Origin: Winogradskyella vincentii
Lineage (GTDB): Bacteria; Bacteroidota; Bacteroidia; Flavobacteriales; Flavobacteriaceae
Length of the DNA stretch: 64,000 nucleotides
NCBI RefSeq assembly: GCF_020166345.1
Contig: NZ_JAIUJS010000004.1
Location: forward strand, 310,001-374,000
Reading direction: 5' to 3'
Every line of letters begins with the position of its first letter. Positions within the stretch are counted from its first letter, which is position 1. This document shows, in pieces, positions 52,649 through 62,770 of this stretch. Below the pieces are notes generated by a model. It did no database searches, was not told where the DNA came from, and saw only the letters and a list, made by a program, of their open reading frames with translations. A program made the translations under genes and the position numbers.

Positions 52649-54238
52649 ATGATGAATAATCATGTATTCAAAATCTTCTTATCCTGTCTCCTATTCTGTA
52701 ATATTCTTTTATCACAAGAAAGTTCAGAAGGCCCATTCAATCAACTCATTATAAGGGGTGTAACATTGATAAATGGTGATGGTGCTCCTCCAAGAGGACC
52801 AGTTGACATTGTGGTTGAGGGTAACAAGATAACAAACATCAAAGTTGTGGGTTATCCTGGTGTTGAAATTAAAGAAAGTAGCAGACCAAAACTTAAACCA
52901 GGCGGAAAAGAACTTGATGCTAACGGTATGTATCTCCTACCTGGATTTATTGATATGCACGGGCATATTGGTGGTGTATCTCAAGGAGCAGATTGGGATT
53001 ACGTATTTAAACTTTGGATGGCACATGGAATTACTACCATAAGAGAACCAAGTGGCCGTAGCATAGATTGGACTTTAGATTTGAAGCGTAAAAGTGAAAA
53101 AAATGAGATAGTTGCACCTCGCATTTTTGCTTATACAGGATTTGGGCAGACAACTAAAGATTTTAATCCACTTAATGACGCACCAATTAGCACGCCTGAA
53201 GAAGCAAGACAATGGGTAAGAGCAAATGCTAAAAATGGTTCGGATGGCATAAAGTTTTTTGGAGCAGAGCCAGAAATTATGGCAGCTGCATTGGATGAAA
53301 ATAAAAAACTAGGTCTTAGATCAGCCTGCCATCATGCTCAATTGAGTGTGGCCCGTTGGAATGTATTACATTCTGCAAGAGCTGGATTAACAAGTATGGA
53401 ACACTGGTACGGATTACCAGAAGCTTTATTTGATGATAGAACCGTGCAGGATTACCCTTTGGATTATAATTATCAAAATGAGCAGCATAGGTTTGAAGAA
53501 GCAGGGAAATTATGGAAGCAAGCGTCAGAACCCTTTTCCAAGCATTGGAATAATGTGATGAATGAACTCATTGATTTAGATTTTACTTTAGACCCCACGT
53601 TCAATATTTATGAGGCAAGTAGAGATTTACACCGTGCAAGACGTGCTGAATGGCATGAGGATTACACTTTACCTTCACTATGGAAATTTTATGAACCAAG
53701 CAAGGTTAGCCATGGAAGTTACTGGCACTATTGGGGAACAGAACAAGAAATAGAGTGGAAAAACAATTACAAACTTTGGATGACTTTTGTTAATGAATAT
53801 AAAAACAGAGGTGGTAGAGTTACAACAGGTTCTGATTCTGGCTTTATTTATCAGCTTTATGGATTTGCATATATAAGAGAACTAGAATTGTTACGCGAGG
53901 CAGGATTCCACCCGCTTGAAGTCATTAGGTCAGCGACATTAAATGGTGCTGAAGCCTTAGGATGGGATGATAAAATTGGTAGTGTACAAATAGATAAGCT
54001 TGCAGATTTTGTTATTGTTGAAGAAAACCCGCTTGTTAATTTAAAATCTCTTTATGGCACAGGCGCTATCAAGCTAACTGAGGATAATGAAGTAGTTCGA
54101 GTTGGTGGTGTAAAATATACCATTAAAGACGGTATCATATATGATGCAAAACAACTCCTTAAAGAAGTAAAAGAGATGGTTGATGCGGAAAAAGCAAAGA
54201 CAAACTGGAACTTAAAACAACCAGGAGTAAAAGAATGA
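52649..54238 (+). CDS. Exported amidohydrolase family protein
   Basis: A 529-residue metal-dependent hydrolase. There is a signal peptide (KIFLSCLLFCNILLSQ). The N-terminal beta part (LIIRGVTLINGDGAPPRGPVDIVV) and the catalytic barrel follow. The first metal motif is GFIDMHGHIGG (HxH); a Lys in GIKFFGAEPE may be the bridging lysine, His in ACHHAQ and GLTSMEHW follow, and the late Asp is in TTGSDSGF. C-terminally, EALGWDDKIGSVQIDKLADFVIV is typical of imidazolonepropionase/dipeptidase-like amidohydrolases. The substrate is unknown. It lies 45 nt after the DJ-1-like gene and ends 1 nt from the convergent DUF2846 gene. Confidence 0.9.
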   Translation: MMNNHVFKIFLSCLLFCNILLSQESSEGPFNQLIIRGVTLINGDGAPPRGPVDIVVEGNKITNIKVVGYPGVEIKESSRPKLKPGGKELDANGMYLLPGFIDMHGHIGGVSQGADWDYVFKLWMAHGITTIREPSGRSIDWTLDLKRKSEKNEIVAPRIFAYTGFGQTTKDFNPLNDAPISTPEEARQWVRANAKNGSDGIKFFGAEPEIMAAALDENKKLGLRSACHHAQLSVARWNVLHSARAGLTSMEHWYGLPEALFDDRTVQDYPLDYNYQNEQHRFEEAGKLWKQASEPFSKHWNNVMNELIDLDFTLDPTFNIYEASRDLHRARRAEWHEDYTLPSLWKFYEPSKVSHGSYWHYWGTEQEIEWKNNYKLWMTFVNEYKNRGGRVTTGSDSGFIYQLYGFAYIRELELLREAGFHPLEVIRSATLNGAEALGWDDKIGSVQIDKLADFVIVEENPLVNLKSLYGTGAIKLTEDNEVVRVGGVKYTIKDGIIYDAKQLLKEVKEMVDAEKAKTNWNLKQPGVKE

Positions 54239-54802
54239 TTATTGCTTATAATCCATTTCTGGTGTAATAACTTTTAAACGTTTACCTTTTTTTAGTTTTT
54301 TAGAGACCGTTTTCATACCACGCTGAACCACGAGCTTGCTTTTTTCTTGCTCTACTTTAATTTCATCATCAGTTAATTCTACAGCCTCTTTAGTATCTAG
54401 AAGCTTATTTATTCGTTTCATTTGCTTTTCATTCTCAAAGTCTACCAACTTAAATTTAACTCCAGCTGACATTGCTCCCATTACCGCATTAGCCTCGACT
54501 AAATAAATCTTATTCGCTTCAAGATTAGTTTTGAGTACATCTATATTTTCGGCCTTTACCCAAAAAACACTTTCGCCTGGATCACATTCATATCTAATAT
54601 AATTTCTTCCATTAAACTTTCCTATGAAATTACCTTCTTCAAAAAATCTAAAATTCATTAATCCACCCAAACTTGTTGTTCTCAAAAAATAAATTACCGT
54701 ATTACCTTCTGAGGGTGGAGAAATATTATTTTGAGCTTTTAAATTTGTTGAACAAATTAATACTAATGTTAATACAAAAAGGACTGTTTTTATTGATCGC
54801 AT
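54239..54802 (-). CDS. Secreted DUF2846-like protein
   Basis: A 187-residue exported protein. The signal peptide ends near LKAQN. The central beta domain (NTVIYFLRTTSLGGLMNFRFFEEGNFIGKFN, then YIRYECDPGESVFWV and NKIYLVEANAVMGAM) matches the DUF2846 pattern. The C-terminal quarter is strongly basic and helical (KLKKGKRLKVI). Function is unknown. TTTCTTTG on the minus strand (54824-54831) is one base off the -7 consensus. Convergent with the amidohydrolase gene. Confidence 0.7.
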   Translation of the reverse strand: MRSIKTVLFVLTLVLICSTNLKAQNNISPPSEGNTVIYFLRTTSLGGLMNFRFFEEGNFIGKFNGRNYIRYECDPGESVFWVKAENIDVLKTNLEANKIYLVEANAVMGAMSAGVKFKLVDFENEKQMKRINKLLDTKEAVELTDDEIKVEQEKSKLVVQRGMKTVSKKLKKGKRLKVITPEMDYKQ

Positions 54803-54872
54803 TATAATAGTTGTTATTAGAGTTCAAAGAAATGAAAACCGCCTTACTTTTCCTACTTTAAAAAATTAAAAA

Positions 54873-55307
54873 TTAAACTGGTTTAATCTCACTGTGCTTA
54901 ACTACGTGAGACAGTACAATTTGAGTTTTAGTTTCACCATATGTAATAAGTTGATCAATAAAGGATTCAAGGTGTTCTTGATTTTTTAACACTACTTCCA
55001 TAACAATATTTTCATTACCCGTAATCCTGTAACAGTTAACAACCTCATCGTATGTTTTAACCTTTTCTAAAAAAGGTTTCAGCATTCCCATAAAAGCCCT
55101 AAGTGTTATTAAAGCTTTAAGTTGATAGCCAGATTTAAATGGGGAAACGAAAGTTTTATACCCTTCAATTACTTCTGCATCCTCCATTTTTTTGATACGT
55201 TCACTTACAGCAGGTGAAGACATACCTACTCTTCTTCCAATTTCAGAATTTGACATTCTCGCATTTTCTTGAAGGCACTTTAATATCATTGAATTAATAG
55301 AATCCAT
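54873..55307 (-). CDS. Lrp/AsnC family transcriptional regulator
   Basis: A 144-residue regulator. The N-terminal winged helix-turn-helix (ILKCLQENARMSNSEIGRRVGMSSPAVSERIKKMEDAEVI) has the Lrp recognition helix; the C-terminal RAM domain (about 70-144) binds amino acids and drives oligomerisation (YRITGNENIVMEVVLKNQEHLESFID is the ligand region). A palindrome lies just upstream of the start, which may be an autoregulatory operator. The divergent neighbour at 55427 is a candidate target. The effector is not predictable. Confidence 0.92.
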   Translation of the reverse strand: MDSINSMILKCLQENARMSNSEIGRRVGMSSPAVSERIKKMEDAEVIEGYKTFVSPFKSGYQLKALITLRAFMGMLKPFLEKVKTYDEVVNCYRITGNENIVMEVVLKNQEHLESFIDQLITYGETKTQIVLSHVVKHSEIKPV

Positions 55308-55316
55308 AATAATTTA

Positions 55317-55333
55317 AATATTTATGAAATATT
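55317..55333. promoter_or_regulatory. Palindrome upstream of the Lrp/AsnC gene
   Basis: AATATTT-ATG-AAATATT, a 7-bp dyad 10 nt before the start codon (minus strand). Lrp-family proteins bind AT-rich dyads, so this could be an operator, but AT-rich dyads also arise by chance here. Confidence 0.3.
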
Positions 55334-55426
55334 AACATATATTTTAAAGTAAAAATACACTTTAAATTTAAATTTTAAATTAATCTATTGTTATTAGTCC
55401 GTAATTTCGTAACAATTGCTATATAA

Positions 55427-55822
55427 ATGAATTATAACCTACCATCCCATTTATTTGATTTGCCTATCTATAGAAAGGCAATGGATATTATTATGCTCTC
55501 TCGAAGCATTTCCACATATCTAAACCATGATTTGTCTTATTTAAATTCTGATGGTACAGAAGATTCTAATATTTATTTTTCAGGAGATATTGTACAGCAA
55601 TCCTCAAGTCTTGCGCCAGAAATTATAAATGCTGAACGAGAGCGTCATTCTGATAAAAAACATAAACACTTAGAGAGTCTGGATAGATTAACTTATAAGT
55701 TATATAGTAATTGTAAGCGATTAGAAAGTTCTAAAAGTAATGGTAGGGACTATTTACCAATCTTGCGTAGAGAACTTAAAAAATTCAGAAAGTTACAACG
55801 TAGTTGGATGATGACTTTATAA
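55427..55822 (+). CDS. Helical protein of unknown function
   Basis: A 131-residue protein with no signal peptide or membrane helix; predicted mostly alpha-helical, with a basic C-terminus (LPILRRELKKFRKLQRSW). The start MNYNLPSHLFDLPIYRKAMDIIML with a following helix vaguely recalls the four-helix-bundle S23/avd-like proteins, but the usual motif is not clear, so I do not assign it. It is divergent from the Lrp/AsnC gene and convergent with icmF (12 nt). TAATTTCG at 55402-55409 is one base off the -7 consensus. Confidence 0.55.
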   Translation: MNYNLPSHLFDLPIYRKAMDIIMLSRSISTYLNHDLSYLNSDGTEDSNIYFSGDIVQQSSSLAPEIINAERERHSDKKHKHLESLDRLTYKLYSNCKRLESSKSNGRDYLPILRRELKKFRKLQRSWMMTL

Positions 55823-55834
55823 TTTAGTCGATTC

Positions 55835-58800
55835 CTACATATTTCTCCTGTACTGACCTCCTACTTCAAATAATGCCGAAGTAATCTGACCTAAAGAACA
55901 CACCTTGCACGCTTCCATTAAAGCTTCAAATATATTCTTATTGTTTATCGCTTTATGCTGTAAATCCTTTAATAGTTCATCTGTTTCATTTGCACTCTGC
56001 AGATTGTTTAATGTTTGAATCTGGAATTCTTTTTCCTCCTCAGTTGCCCTAATTACTTCTGCTGGCTGAACTGTTGGCGATCCTTTGCTACTTAAAAATG
56101 TATTAACTCCAATAATTGGAAATTGACCATTGTGCTTTAAAGTTTCATAGTATAAGCTTTCTTCTTGAATTTTTGAGCGTTGGTACATGGTTTCCATAGC
56201 ACCTAATACACCACCACGTTCTGTAATCCTATCAAACTCAGTCAAAACTGCTTCCTCTACCAAATCTGTTAATTCTTCAATAATAAAGGAACCTTGAATA
56301 GGATTTTCATTCTTTGCTAAACCAAGTTCTTTATTGATTATTAGTTGAATTGCCATTGCACGTCTAACAGACTCTTCAGTTGGTGTTGTTATGGCCTCGT
56401 CATAAGCATTTGTGTGCAATGAGTTACAGTTATCATAAATAGCATAAAGTGCTTGAAGCGTAGTTCTTATATCATTAAAATCAATCTCTTGAGCATGCAA
56501 ACTACGGCCAGACGTCTGAATATGATATTTTAACATTTGCGCCCTAGGATTGGCTCCATATTTATGTTTAAGTGCCTTGGCCCAAATGCGCCTCGCTACC
56601 CTACCAATTACGGCATATTCTGGATCGATTCCGTTTGAGAAAAAGAATGATAAATTAGGTCCGAATTTATTAATATCCATGCCTCTACTTAAGTAGTATT
56701 CTACGTAAGTAAATCCATTAGAAAGTGTAAGGGCCAACTGAGTAATAGGATTAGCGCCAGCCTCAGCTATATGGTATCCAGAAATAGACACTGAGTAGAA
56801 ATTCCTAACACTGTTATTTATGAAATACTCTTGGACATCCCCCATTAATCTAAGGGCAAATTCAGTAGAAAAAATACAGGTATTCTGAGCCTGATCTTCT
56901 TTTAAGATATCTGCCTGAACCGTACCTCTTACTTGGGCAATTGTCTTGGCTTTAATACTTTCATATACATCTTGTGGTAAAACTTGATCACCTGTAACAC
57001 CCAAAAGCATTAGACCTAAGCCATCATTGCCTTTTGGCAAATCACCATTATATTTCGGTCTTACTTTACCCTGATATATAGTTTCAATTTTCTTCTCGAT
57101 TTCTTTTTCTAAGCCATTTTCCTTTATGTAAATTTCACATTGTTGATCTATGGCTGCATTCATAAAAAATCCCAGTAACATAGGTGCAGGACCATTTATA
57201 GTCATACTGACCGAAGTCATAGGATCTGCTAAATTGAACCCTGAGTAAAGTTTTTTAGCATCGTCCAAACAACAAATACTCACACCTGCATTACCAATTT
57301 TACCATAAATATCAGGTCTGTAGTCCGGATCGTTTCCATAGAGTGTTACACTATCAAAAGCCGTAGATAATCGCTTTGCTGGCATTCCCAAGCTTACATA
57401 GTGAAATCTTCTATTGGTACGTTCTGGCCCACCTTCTCCAGCAAACATACGTGTTGGATCTTCACCTGTTCTTTTAAATGGATACAAACCAGAAGTATAA
57501 GGGAATTCACCTGGAACATTCTCTTGTAAACTCCATTTTAATATATCACCCCAAGCTGAATACTTTGGCAATGCCACTTTTGGAATATCAGTATGAGACA
57601 ATGATTTGGTATGCGTTTCAATCTTAATCTCTTTATCTCTTACTTTGAATGAATAAATTGGTGCTTTGTATTTGTTTACCTTTTCATCCCATCCGGTTAT
57701 TATTTCCCAGTTATAAGGATCTAAGTCCATCTTAACACGATCAAACTCAGCAACCAATAATTTTACAAAATCTTCATTCTCATCATTTGCACCAATTATT
57801 TCCAAACCAGATTTGTCTAAATTTGGAACATTATCAGTAACAGATTCTATTGTTTTAAATATACCGTATAGCTTCTGAGCTACTATTACCTGGGAATTTG
57901 CTTTGTCATCATAAGCTCTATTATTTTCAGCAATTTCAGACAAATATCTAGTACGGGCTGGTGGAATAACAAAAATCTTTTCGCTCATTTCTTTTGAAAT
58001 CTCAAAAGTCGATTTCAAATCTGCCTCAGTTTTTTCAACAATCTTATCCAATATCGCTTTGTAAAGCGTATTCATTCCCGGATCATTGAATTGGGAGGCT
58101 ATTGTACCAAATACTGGCATCGTATCAGGATCAGCATGCCATAGATTATGATTACGCATATATTGCTTTTTCACATCTCGTAAGGCATCTAAAGCTCCTC
58201 TTTTGTCAAATTTATTTATAGCTACTAAATCCGCAAAATCTAGCATATCTATTTTCTCCAATTGAGTAGCAGCACCAAATTCTGGAGTCATTACATATAA
58301 AGACACATCACTGTGCTCTAATATCTCAGTATCTGATTGTCCAATACCTGAAGTCTCCAAAATGATTAAATCATACTCGGCTGCTTTTAAAACTTCAACA
58401 GCCTCATTTACATATTTAGATAGTGCCAAGTTAGACTGTCTTGTTGCCAAACTCCTCATGTATACTCTCGGTGAGTTTATGGCATTCATACGTATTCTAT
58501 CACCTAATAAAGCACCACCTGTTTTACGTTTAGAAGGGTCAACAGAAATTAAACCAACTGTTTTTTTAGGAAAATCAATTAAAAAGCGTCTTACTAGCTC
58601 ATCAACTAAAGATGATTTTCCAGCTCCTCCAGTTCCTGTTATACCAAGTACAGGAGTTTTAGAATCTTTATTTTTATGATGAATTCTTTCTAATGCATCC
58701 TTTGCAACATCAGGAAAATTTTCTGCTGAAGAAATTACACGAGCAATTGACTTTGGATCTTTTTCATGCAATATATTGACTTCACCGTTTAGAGAATCAC

Positions 58801-59242
58801 CAATAGCAAAGTCAGCCTTTTGAACAAGATCATTAATCATTCCTTGTAGGCCCATTTCTCTACCATCATCAGGAGAATATATTCTGGTTATGCCATAGGC
58901 CATCAAATCTTTAATCTCCTCAGGCAGTATTACTCCGCCACCTCCGCCAAAGATTTTAATATGACCTGCACCTTTCTCTTGTAACAGATCATACATGTAT
59001 TTAAAATACTCATTGTGTCCTCCTTGATAAGATGTCATGGCAATAGCATTTGCATCTTCTTGTATTGCAGTATTTACCACCTCCTCAACACTTCGGTCAT
59101 GGCCTAAGTGAATCACTTCAACACCAGTTGCCTGGATTATTCTGCGCATGATATTTATTGAGGCATCATGGCCATCAAAAAGGGATGCCGCAGTAACAAT
59201 TCTTACTTTATTCTTTGGTTTATAAGGAGCAACTTGTTCCAT
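55835..59242 (-). CDS. icmF: Fused isobutyryl-CoA mutase (IcmF): B12 domain, GTPase chaperone and mutase in one chain
   Basis: An adenosylcobalamin enzyme interconverting isobutyryl-CoA and n-butyryl-CoA (and possibly other acyl-CoA). In 1135 residues it joins the B12-binding domain (about 10-150; [12 protein letters not shown] supplies the DxHxxG-type cobalt ligand), a MeaI-type GTPase that loads the cofactor (GTGGAGKSS Walker [19 protein letters not shown] switch) and the mutase barrel (about 500-1100; [12 protein letters not shown] and [16 protein letters not shown]). This order is the IcmF layout, unlike methylmalonyl-CoA mutase, whose B12 domain is C-terminal. It links branched-chain amino acid and fatty acid breakdown. 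Confidence 0.93.
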   Translation of the reverse strand: MEQVAPYKPKNKVRIVTAASLFDGHDASINIMRRIIQATGVEVIHLGHDRSVEEVVNTAIQEDANAIAMTSYQGGHNEYFKYMYDLLQEKGAGHIKIFGGGGGVILPEEIKDLMAYGITRIYSPDDGREMGLQGMINDLVQKADFAIGDSLNGEVNILHEKDPKSIARVISSAENFPDVAKDALERIHHKNKDSKTPVLGITGTGGAGKSSLVDELVRRFLIDFPKKTVGLISVDPSKRKTGGALLGDRIRMNAINSPRVYMRSLATRQSNLALSKYVNEAVEVLKAAEYDLIILETSGIGQSDTEILEHSDVSLYVMTPEFGAATQLEKIDMLDFADLVAINKFDKRGALDALRDVKKQYMRNHNLWHADPDTMPVFGTIASQFNDPGMNTLYKAILDKIVEKTEADLKSTFEISKEMSEKIFVIPPARTRYLSEIAENNRAYDDKANSQVIVAQKLYGIFKTIESVTDNVPNLDKSGLEIIGANDENEDFVKLLVAEFDRVKMDLDPYNWEIITGWDEKVNKYKAPIYSFKVRDKEIKIETHTKSLSHTDIPKVALPKYSAWGDILKWSLQENVPGEFPYTSGLYPFKRTGEDPTRMFAGEGGPERTNRRFHYVSLGMPAKRLSTAFDSVTLYGNDPDYRPDIYGKIGNAGVSICCLDDAKKLYSGFNLADPMTSVSMTINGPAPMLLGFFMNAAIDQQCEIYIKENGLEKEIEKKIETIYQGKVRPKYNGDLPKGNDGLGLMLLGVTGDQVLPQDVYESIKAKTIAQVRGTVQADILKEDQAQNTCIFSTEFALRLMGDVQEYFINNSVRNFYSVSISGYHIAEAGANPITQLALTLSNGFTYVEYYLSRGMDINKFGPNLSFFFSNGIDPEYAVIGRVARRIWAKALKHKYGANPRAQMLKYHIQTSGRSLHAQEIDFNDIRTTLQALYAIYDNCNSLHTNAYDEAITTPTEESVRRAMAIQLIINKELGLAKNENPIQGSFIIEELTDLVEEAVLTEFDRITERGGVLGAMETMYQRSKIQEESLYYETLKHNGQFPIIGVNTFLSSKGSPTVQPAEVIRATEEEKEFQIQTLNNLQSANETDELLKDLQHKAINNKNIFEALMEACKVCSLGQITSALFEVGGQYRRNM

Positions 59243-59269
59243 TCGTAAAAAAATGACTTATTTGAATAG

Positions 59270-59277
59270 CAAATTTA
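59270..59277 (-). promoter_or_regulatory. -7 element of icmF (TAAATTTG)
   Basis: CAAATTTA reads TAAATTTG on the minus strand, 27 nt before the ATG at 59242. No -33 TTG is found at the usual spacing. Confidence 0.55.
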
Positions 59278-59356
59278 CGGAATATTCAAAAAAATACATT
59301 AAAAATTATCAATAATCTAAAAATGAATATTTATCCACTTATGGTTGTATTTTAAC

Positions 59357-59364
59357 TAATTTTG
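59357..59364 (+). promoter_or_regulatory. -7 element of purU (TAATTTTG)
   Basis: TAATTTTG, 22 nt before the ATG at 59387. It faces away from the icmF promoter. Confidence 0.55.
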
Positions 59365-59386
59365 AGCCGTCAGATAGAACTATTTT

Positions 59387-60241
59387 ATGAATAAAATAAC
59401 GCTATTAATTCACTGTAAGGATCAACCCAATATTATTGCGTCAGTCACTAATTTCATGGCAAAAAATAATGGGAATATTGTCTATATAGATCAGCATGTA
59501 GATAGAGAGCAAGACATATTTTTTATGAGATTAGAATGTGAGTTTATTTCAGACTCATTTGCGATAGAAGAATTTAAAGGTTTATTCAGCAAATCGTTAG
59601 CTGAAAAATTCAATCTTAAATGGCGTATCTATTCTGCGGAGCGGAAACCTAAAATGGCCTTGTTTGTTTCTAAATACGACCATTGTCTGTATGATATTTT
59701 AGGACGTTACAATTCTGGTGAATTATTTTTAGAGATTCCATTTATATTAAGCAATCATGATGATTTAAGACCAATTGCCGAAAGTTTTAATATTCCATAT
59801 TATCATGTACCTGTTACCAAGGACAATAAACATAGTGCAGAACAGAAACAATTAGAATTGTTAGAACAATACAATATTGATTTTATAGTGCTTGCACGTT
59901 ACATGCAAATTGTGTCTAACTTTTTAATCGACAAATTCCCTAATAAAATAATTAATATTCACCATTCATTTTTACCAGCGTTTGTTGGAGCAAAACCTTA
60001 CCATTCTGCTTATAAAAGAGGAGTGAAAATTATTGGCGCTACCAGTCATTACATTACAGAAGAATTAGATGCTGGTCCAATAATTGAACAAGATGTCACC
60101 CATGTTTCTCACACACATTCAATTGACGACCTTATTGCTAAAGGCAGAGATTTAGAAAAAATCGTATTATCTAACGCTATTAAACTTCATGCCAATAGAA
60201 AGGTAATGGTTTTCAATAATAAAACAGTGATTTTTTCATAA
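59387..60241 (+). CDS. purU: Formyltetrahydrofolate deformylase
   Basis: It hydrolyses 10-formyl-THF to THF and formate, balancing one-carbon pools and supplying formate to PurT. 284 residues. The N-terminal ACT domain (1-80; LLIHCKDQPNIIASVTNFM) is the regulatory part that senses Met/Gly in E. coli. The C-terminal formyltransferase-type domain has VLARYMQIVS and NIHHSFLPAFVGAKPYHSAY with the catalytic His, and GATSHYITEELDAGPIIEQD with the catalytic Asp. It is alone in its transcription unit. The 60242-60414 gap holds A/T-rich hairpin-like sequence (60294-60345) that may act as its terminator. Confidence 0.95.
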   Translation: MNKITLLIHCKDQPNIIASVTNFMAKNNGNIVYIDQHVDREQDIFFMRLECEFISDSFAIEEFKGLFSKSLAEKFNLKWRIYSAERKPKMALFVSKYDHCLYDILGRYNSGELFLEIPFILSNHDDLRPIAESFNIPYYHVPVTKDNKHSAEQKQLELLEQYNIDFIVLARYMQIVSNFLIDKFPNKIINIHHSFLPAFVGAKPYHSAYKRGVKIIGATSHYITEELDAGPIIEQDVTHVSHTHSIDDLIAKGRDLEKIVLSNAIKLHANRKVMVFNNKTVIFS

Positions 60242-60414
60242 TCCAAAAACCATTGTTACCACAAGTCTCAGCAACTATTCTCTTCTGAAAAAAAGCATTT
60301 TCCTATCATTTTTTTTAAAAATGAGGTGACTAATTCAAAAATGCTGTGTCTTATGAAATGCGTAGCGTGTAAGACCTACGTGTAATACACTATAACCATT
60401 AACTATTTAATTCA

Positions 60415-61515
60415 ATGAAACAAAAAATTTTATTATTAGTATGCTTTATCGCTGGGATAGGATTTTCTCAAGCACAAGGCCTTCCGACTAATCCTGAACC
60501 AGGAAAGTGTTACGTAAAATGTATCACTAAAGATGAGTTTAAGGAAGTTGAAGAAACAATCCAAACATCTCCTGCGTACACTACACTACAAGTTGTTCCA
60601 GCTACCTACAAAACTGTAGAAGAGCGTGTTTTAGTTAAAGAAGCTTCAAAGAAGTTTGTTTATGTACCTGCTGTTTATGAAACGGTAGACGTTCCTTATG
60701 TTAAGCAAGAAGGAAGAACTGATTTAAAAGTTGTTCCAGCTTCATTTGGTAATGACTCAAGAACTTTTGAAATTTATCCAAAGACTTCTGGATGGGAGTA
60801 CAAAGTTTTAGAAGATTGTCCATCAGTAAACAAAGATGATTGTGTTGCTGCTTGTTTTGTAGAGTATCCTGCACAATCAAGAGATGTTAGCTTTACAACT
60901 TTAGCATCTGATGCTAGTACTAATTCTGTACCTGTTGGCGAGCAAAGTGCAACTTATAAGAAGCGTGTAATTAAAACTCCTGCAAGAATGGATGAGATTG
61001 AAATTCCTGCAGAATACACAACAATCAAAAGAAGAGTAATTGATACACCTGCATCAACTACTTCAACTACTGTACCAGCACAGTACCAAACTGTTACAAG
61101 AACTGTTCTTGACAAAAAAGGTGGTATCACAACTTGGGAAGAAGTTGATTGTGAATTACTAGATCCTAACGTATTACCTATTTTTTATGAATTAGGAAGT
61201 GCTAGATTAACTCCTTCTTCTAAAAAGACAATTGATGACACATTATTACCAATATTAAGTGATTCTAACGTAAGTATTGAAATTATGTCTCATACTGACT
61301 CAAGAGGTAACGATGATTTTAACCAATCATTATCTCAACAAAGAGCTAACTCTGTAGTAAACTATCTAGTTTCTAAAGGAATTTCAAGAAGCAGATTATC
61401 TGCTAGAGGTTTTGGTGAATCTAGATTAACTAACAGATGTGCAAATGGTGTTGAATGTTCTGAAGCTCAACATCAAAGAAATAGACGTACAGAATTTAGA
61501 GTTTTAAGCAACTAA
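60415..61515 (+). CDS. OmpA family protein with PAxYxTV repeats
   Basis: A 366-residue exported protein. There is a signal peptide (ending SQAQG). The N-terminal two thirds contain repeated units of the form PAxYxTV...V (VPATYKTVEERVL, VPAVYETVDVPY, IPAEYTTIKRRVI, VPAQYQTVTRTVL), interspersed with a Cys-containing segment (DDCVAACFVEYPA). The C-terminal OmpA domain (about 255-366; FYELGSARLTPSSKKTI, SHTDSRGNDDFNQSLSQQRA, LSARGFGESR, QRNRRTEFR) binds peptidoglycan through the conserved Asp and Arg. It likely links outer membrane and cell wall. The strong terminator downstream suggests an abundant transcript. Confidence 0.92.
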   Translation: MKQKILLLVCFIAGIGFSQAQGLPTNPEPGKCYVKCITKDEFKEVEETIQTSPAYTTLQVVPATYKTVEERVLVKEASKKFVYVPAVYETVDVPYVKQEGRTDLKVVPASFGNDSRTFEIYPKTSGWEYKVLEDCPSVNKDDCVAACFVEYPAQSRDVSFTTLASDASTNSVPVGEQSATYKKRVIKTPARMDEIEIPAEYTTIKRRVIDTPASTTSTTVPAQYQTVTRTVLDKKGGITTWEEVDCELLDPNVLPIFYELGSARLTPSSKKTIDDTLLPILSDSNVSIEIMSHTDSRGNDDFNQSLSQQRANSVVNYLVSKGISRSRLSARGFGESRLTNRCANGVECSEAQHQRNRRTEFRVLSN

Positions 61516-61545
61516 TTGTACGTCCATAATTTGGTTTTAAGATTG

Positions 61546-61571
61546 AAAAGCTCCCTATTTAGGGAGCTTTT
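61546..61571. terminator. Bidirectional intrinsic terminator at the OmpA 3' end
   Basis: AAAAGCTCCCT (61546-61556), loop ATTT, AGGGAGCTTTT (61561-61571), with T residues after it. The stop codon of the convergent TlpA-like gene (61559-61561) lies inside this hairpin, so that gene ends within the terminator. Confidence 0.88.
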
Positions 61572-62689
61572 TTCAGTATATGATATACTGGATATGTGGT
61601 TTTCTTCTTCTCTGCCCTAATACCAAAGTTGTCTTCTAAATCGGACTGCATCAATTGATAGAACTTATAATGAATATCCCAGTCATGAAGGGTCAGGCTA
61701 ATACTTGTATCTTCAGGCACTATGACAGGCATGTCTAAAACGTAAGCTAATTGATAAGCCACATCTCTTAAAGAAACATTATCACCTTGTATCTGTGAAT
61801 CCCCTACTAAAAATTTCGGGTTATTTATTCCCCAATTTATTTGATCAGTATCCCAAAATCTAGGAGACTCTACTGTAAATTTCATAACCTCACCTTCAAC
61901 AAACTGCCTATCTACTCCTAGTCCAAGTTCAGTAATAAATTTAAAGGCAAGATTTTCATTAGGGCTATATGGTTTTTTGAAATAAACCTGGTAGTTCTTA
62001 TTTAACTCAGAAGGTACTTCAATTTGATTTTTGTAAATCCTTGCCAAATAACTTATGATATCAGACAATGAACCATTAAGCTTAAGATAATTGCCATTAT
62101 CGACTATCTGTAATTCACTTTTACCTTCAGTTAAACCAGATACTTCGATTTCCTTTTTGGGAATATATTCAGTAGCTATTTCTTCTTTGACACTTATTAG
62201 TTCTGCAAATTGATCTAAAGATGAGGTTGTTTTATTCTTTCTTAAATAATTAGAAATCATATAATCCTTAAGATCCGGAGCTCCACCTTGCCAAAGCACT
62301 TCACCTCTCGCATTATACAATACACCATCCGGCAATATCTTGACATTATGTTTTTTAAAGGTTTCGCCATTATAATCCATGGCTACGGCTAGCTCAGTTA
62401 CTTTCTTATTTAAAAAGCGCTCTACTACAAGAGGATTTTCTTTAGAAACTGAAATGATGTATAACTCATCAGGGAATTTTTTCTGAAGTACGCCTAAATG
62501 TTCTTTAGCCGTAATACAAGGTGCACACCAAGTAGCCCAAAAATCGACAAAATAAAGTTTATTATTGTCTGCTGATGCAATTTTAGAATCTTGAAGGAAT
62601 TCTGAAACTTTTATTTGACCAAAAGCATAAGTTGCTGTTAGGAGGCAAATTATAACTAATGATGTGTGTTTTCTGTTAAAACAACTCAT
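61559..62689 (-). CDS. TlpA-like thioredoxin fused to a DUF3738-like C-terminal domain
   Basis: A 376-residue exported protein. The signal peptide (about 1-24) is followed by a thioredoxin-fold domain (about 25-155) with the redox motif WCAPC (Cys55 and Cys58) in FVDFWATWCAPC, as in TlpA/ResA periplasmic thiol-disulfide reductases. The C-terminal half (about 185-376; LSDIISYLARIYKNQIEVP and VSLRDVAYQLAYVLDMPVIVP) resembles DUF3738 (TIGR03435-like), a domain whose function I do not know. It is monocistronic on the minus strand, convergent with the OmpA gene; its stop codon lies in the shared terminator. Confidence 0.78.
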   Translation of the reverse strand: MSCFNRKHTSLVIICLLTATYAFGQIKVSEFLQDSKIASADNNKLYFVDFWATWCAPCITAKEHLGVLQKKFPDELYIISVSKENPLVVERFLNKKVTELAVAMDYNGETFKKHNVKILPDGVLYNARGEVLWQGGAPDLKDYMISNYLRKNKTTSSLDQFAELISVKEEIATEYIPKKEIEVSGLTEGKSELQIVDNGNYLKLNGSLSDIISYLARIYKNQIEVPSELNKNYQVYFKKPYSPNENLAFKFITELGLGVDRQFVEGEVMKFTVESPRFWDTDQINWGINNPKFLVGDSQIQGDNVSLRDVAYQLAYVLDMPVIVPEDTSISLTLHDWDIHYKFYQLMQSDLEDNFGIRAEKKKTTYPVYHILKKAP

Positions 62690-62770
62690 ATACTATATAA
62701 TTTACTAGGGATTAATTAAATACTGTGCTAAAAATAATAATTAAATTAATTCTAAGAAGCTAAACGGCAT

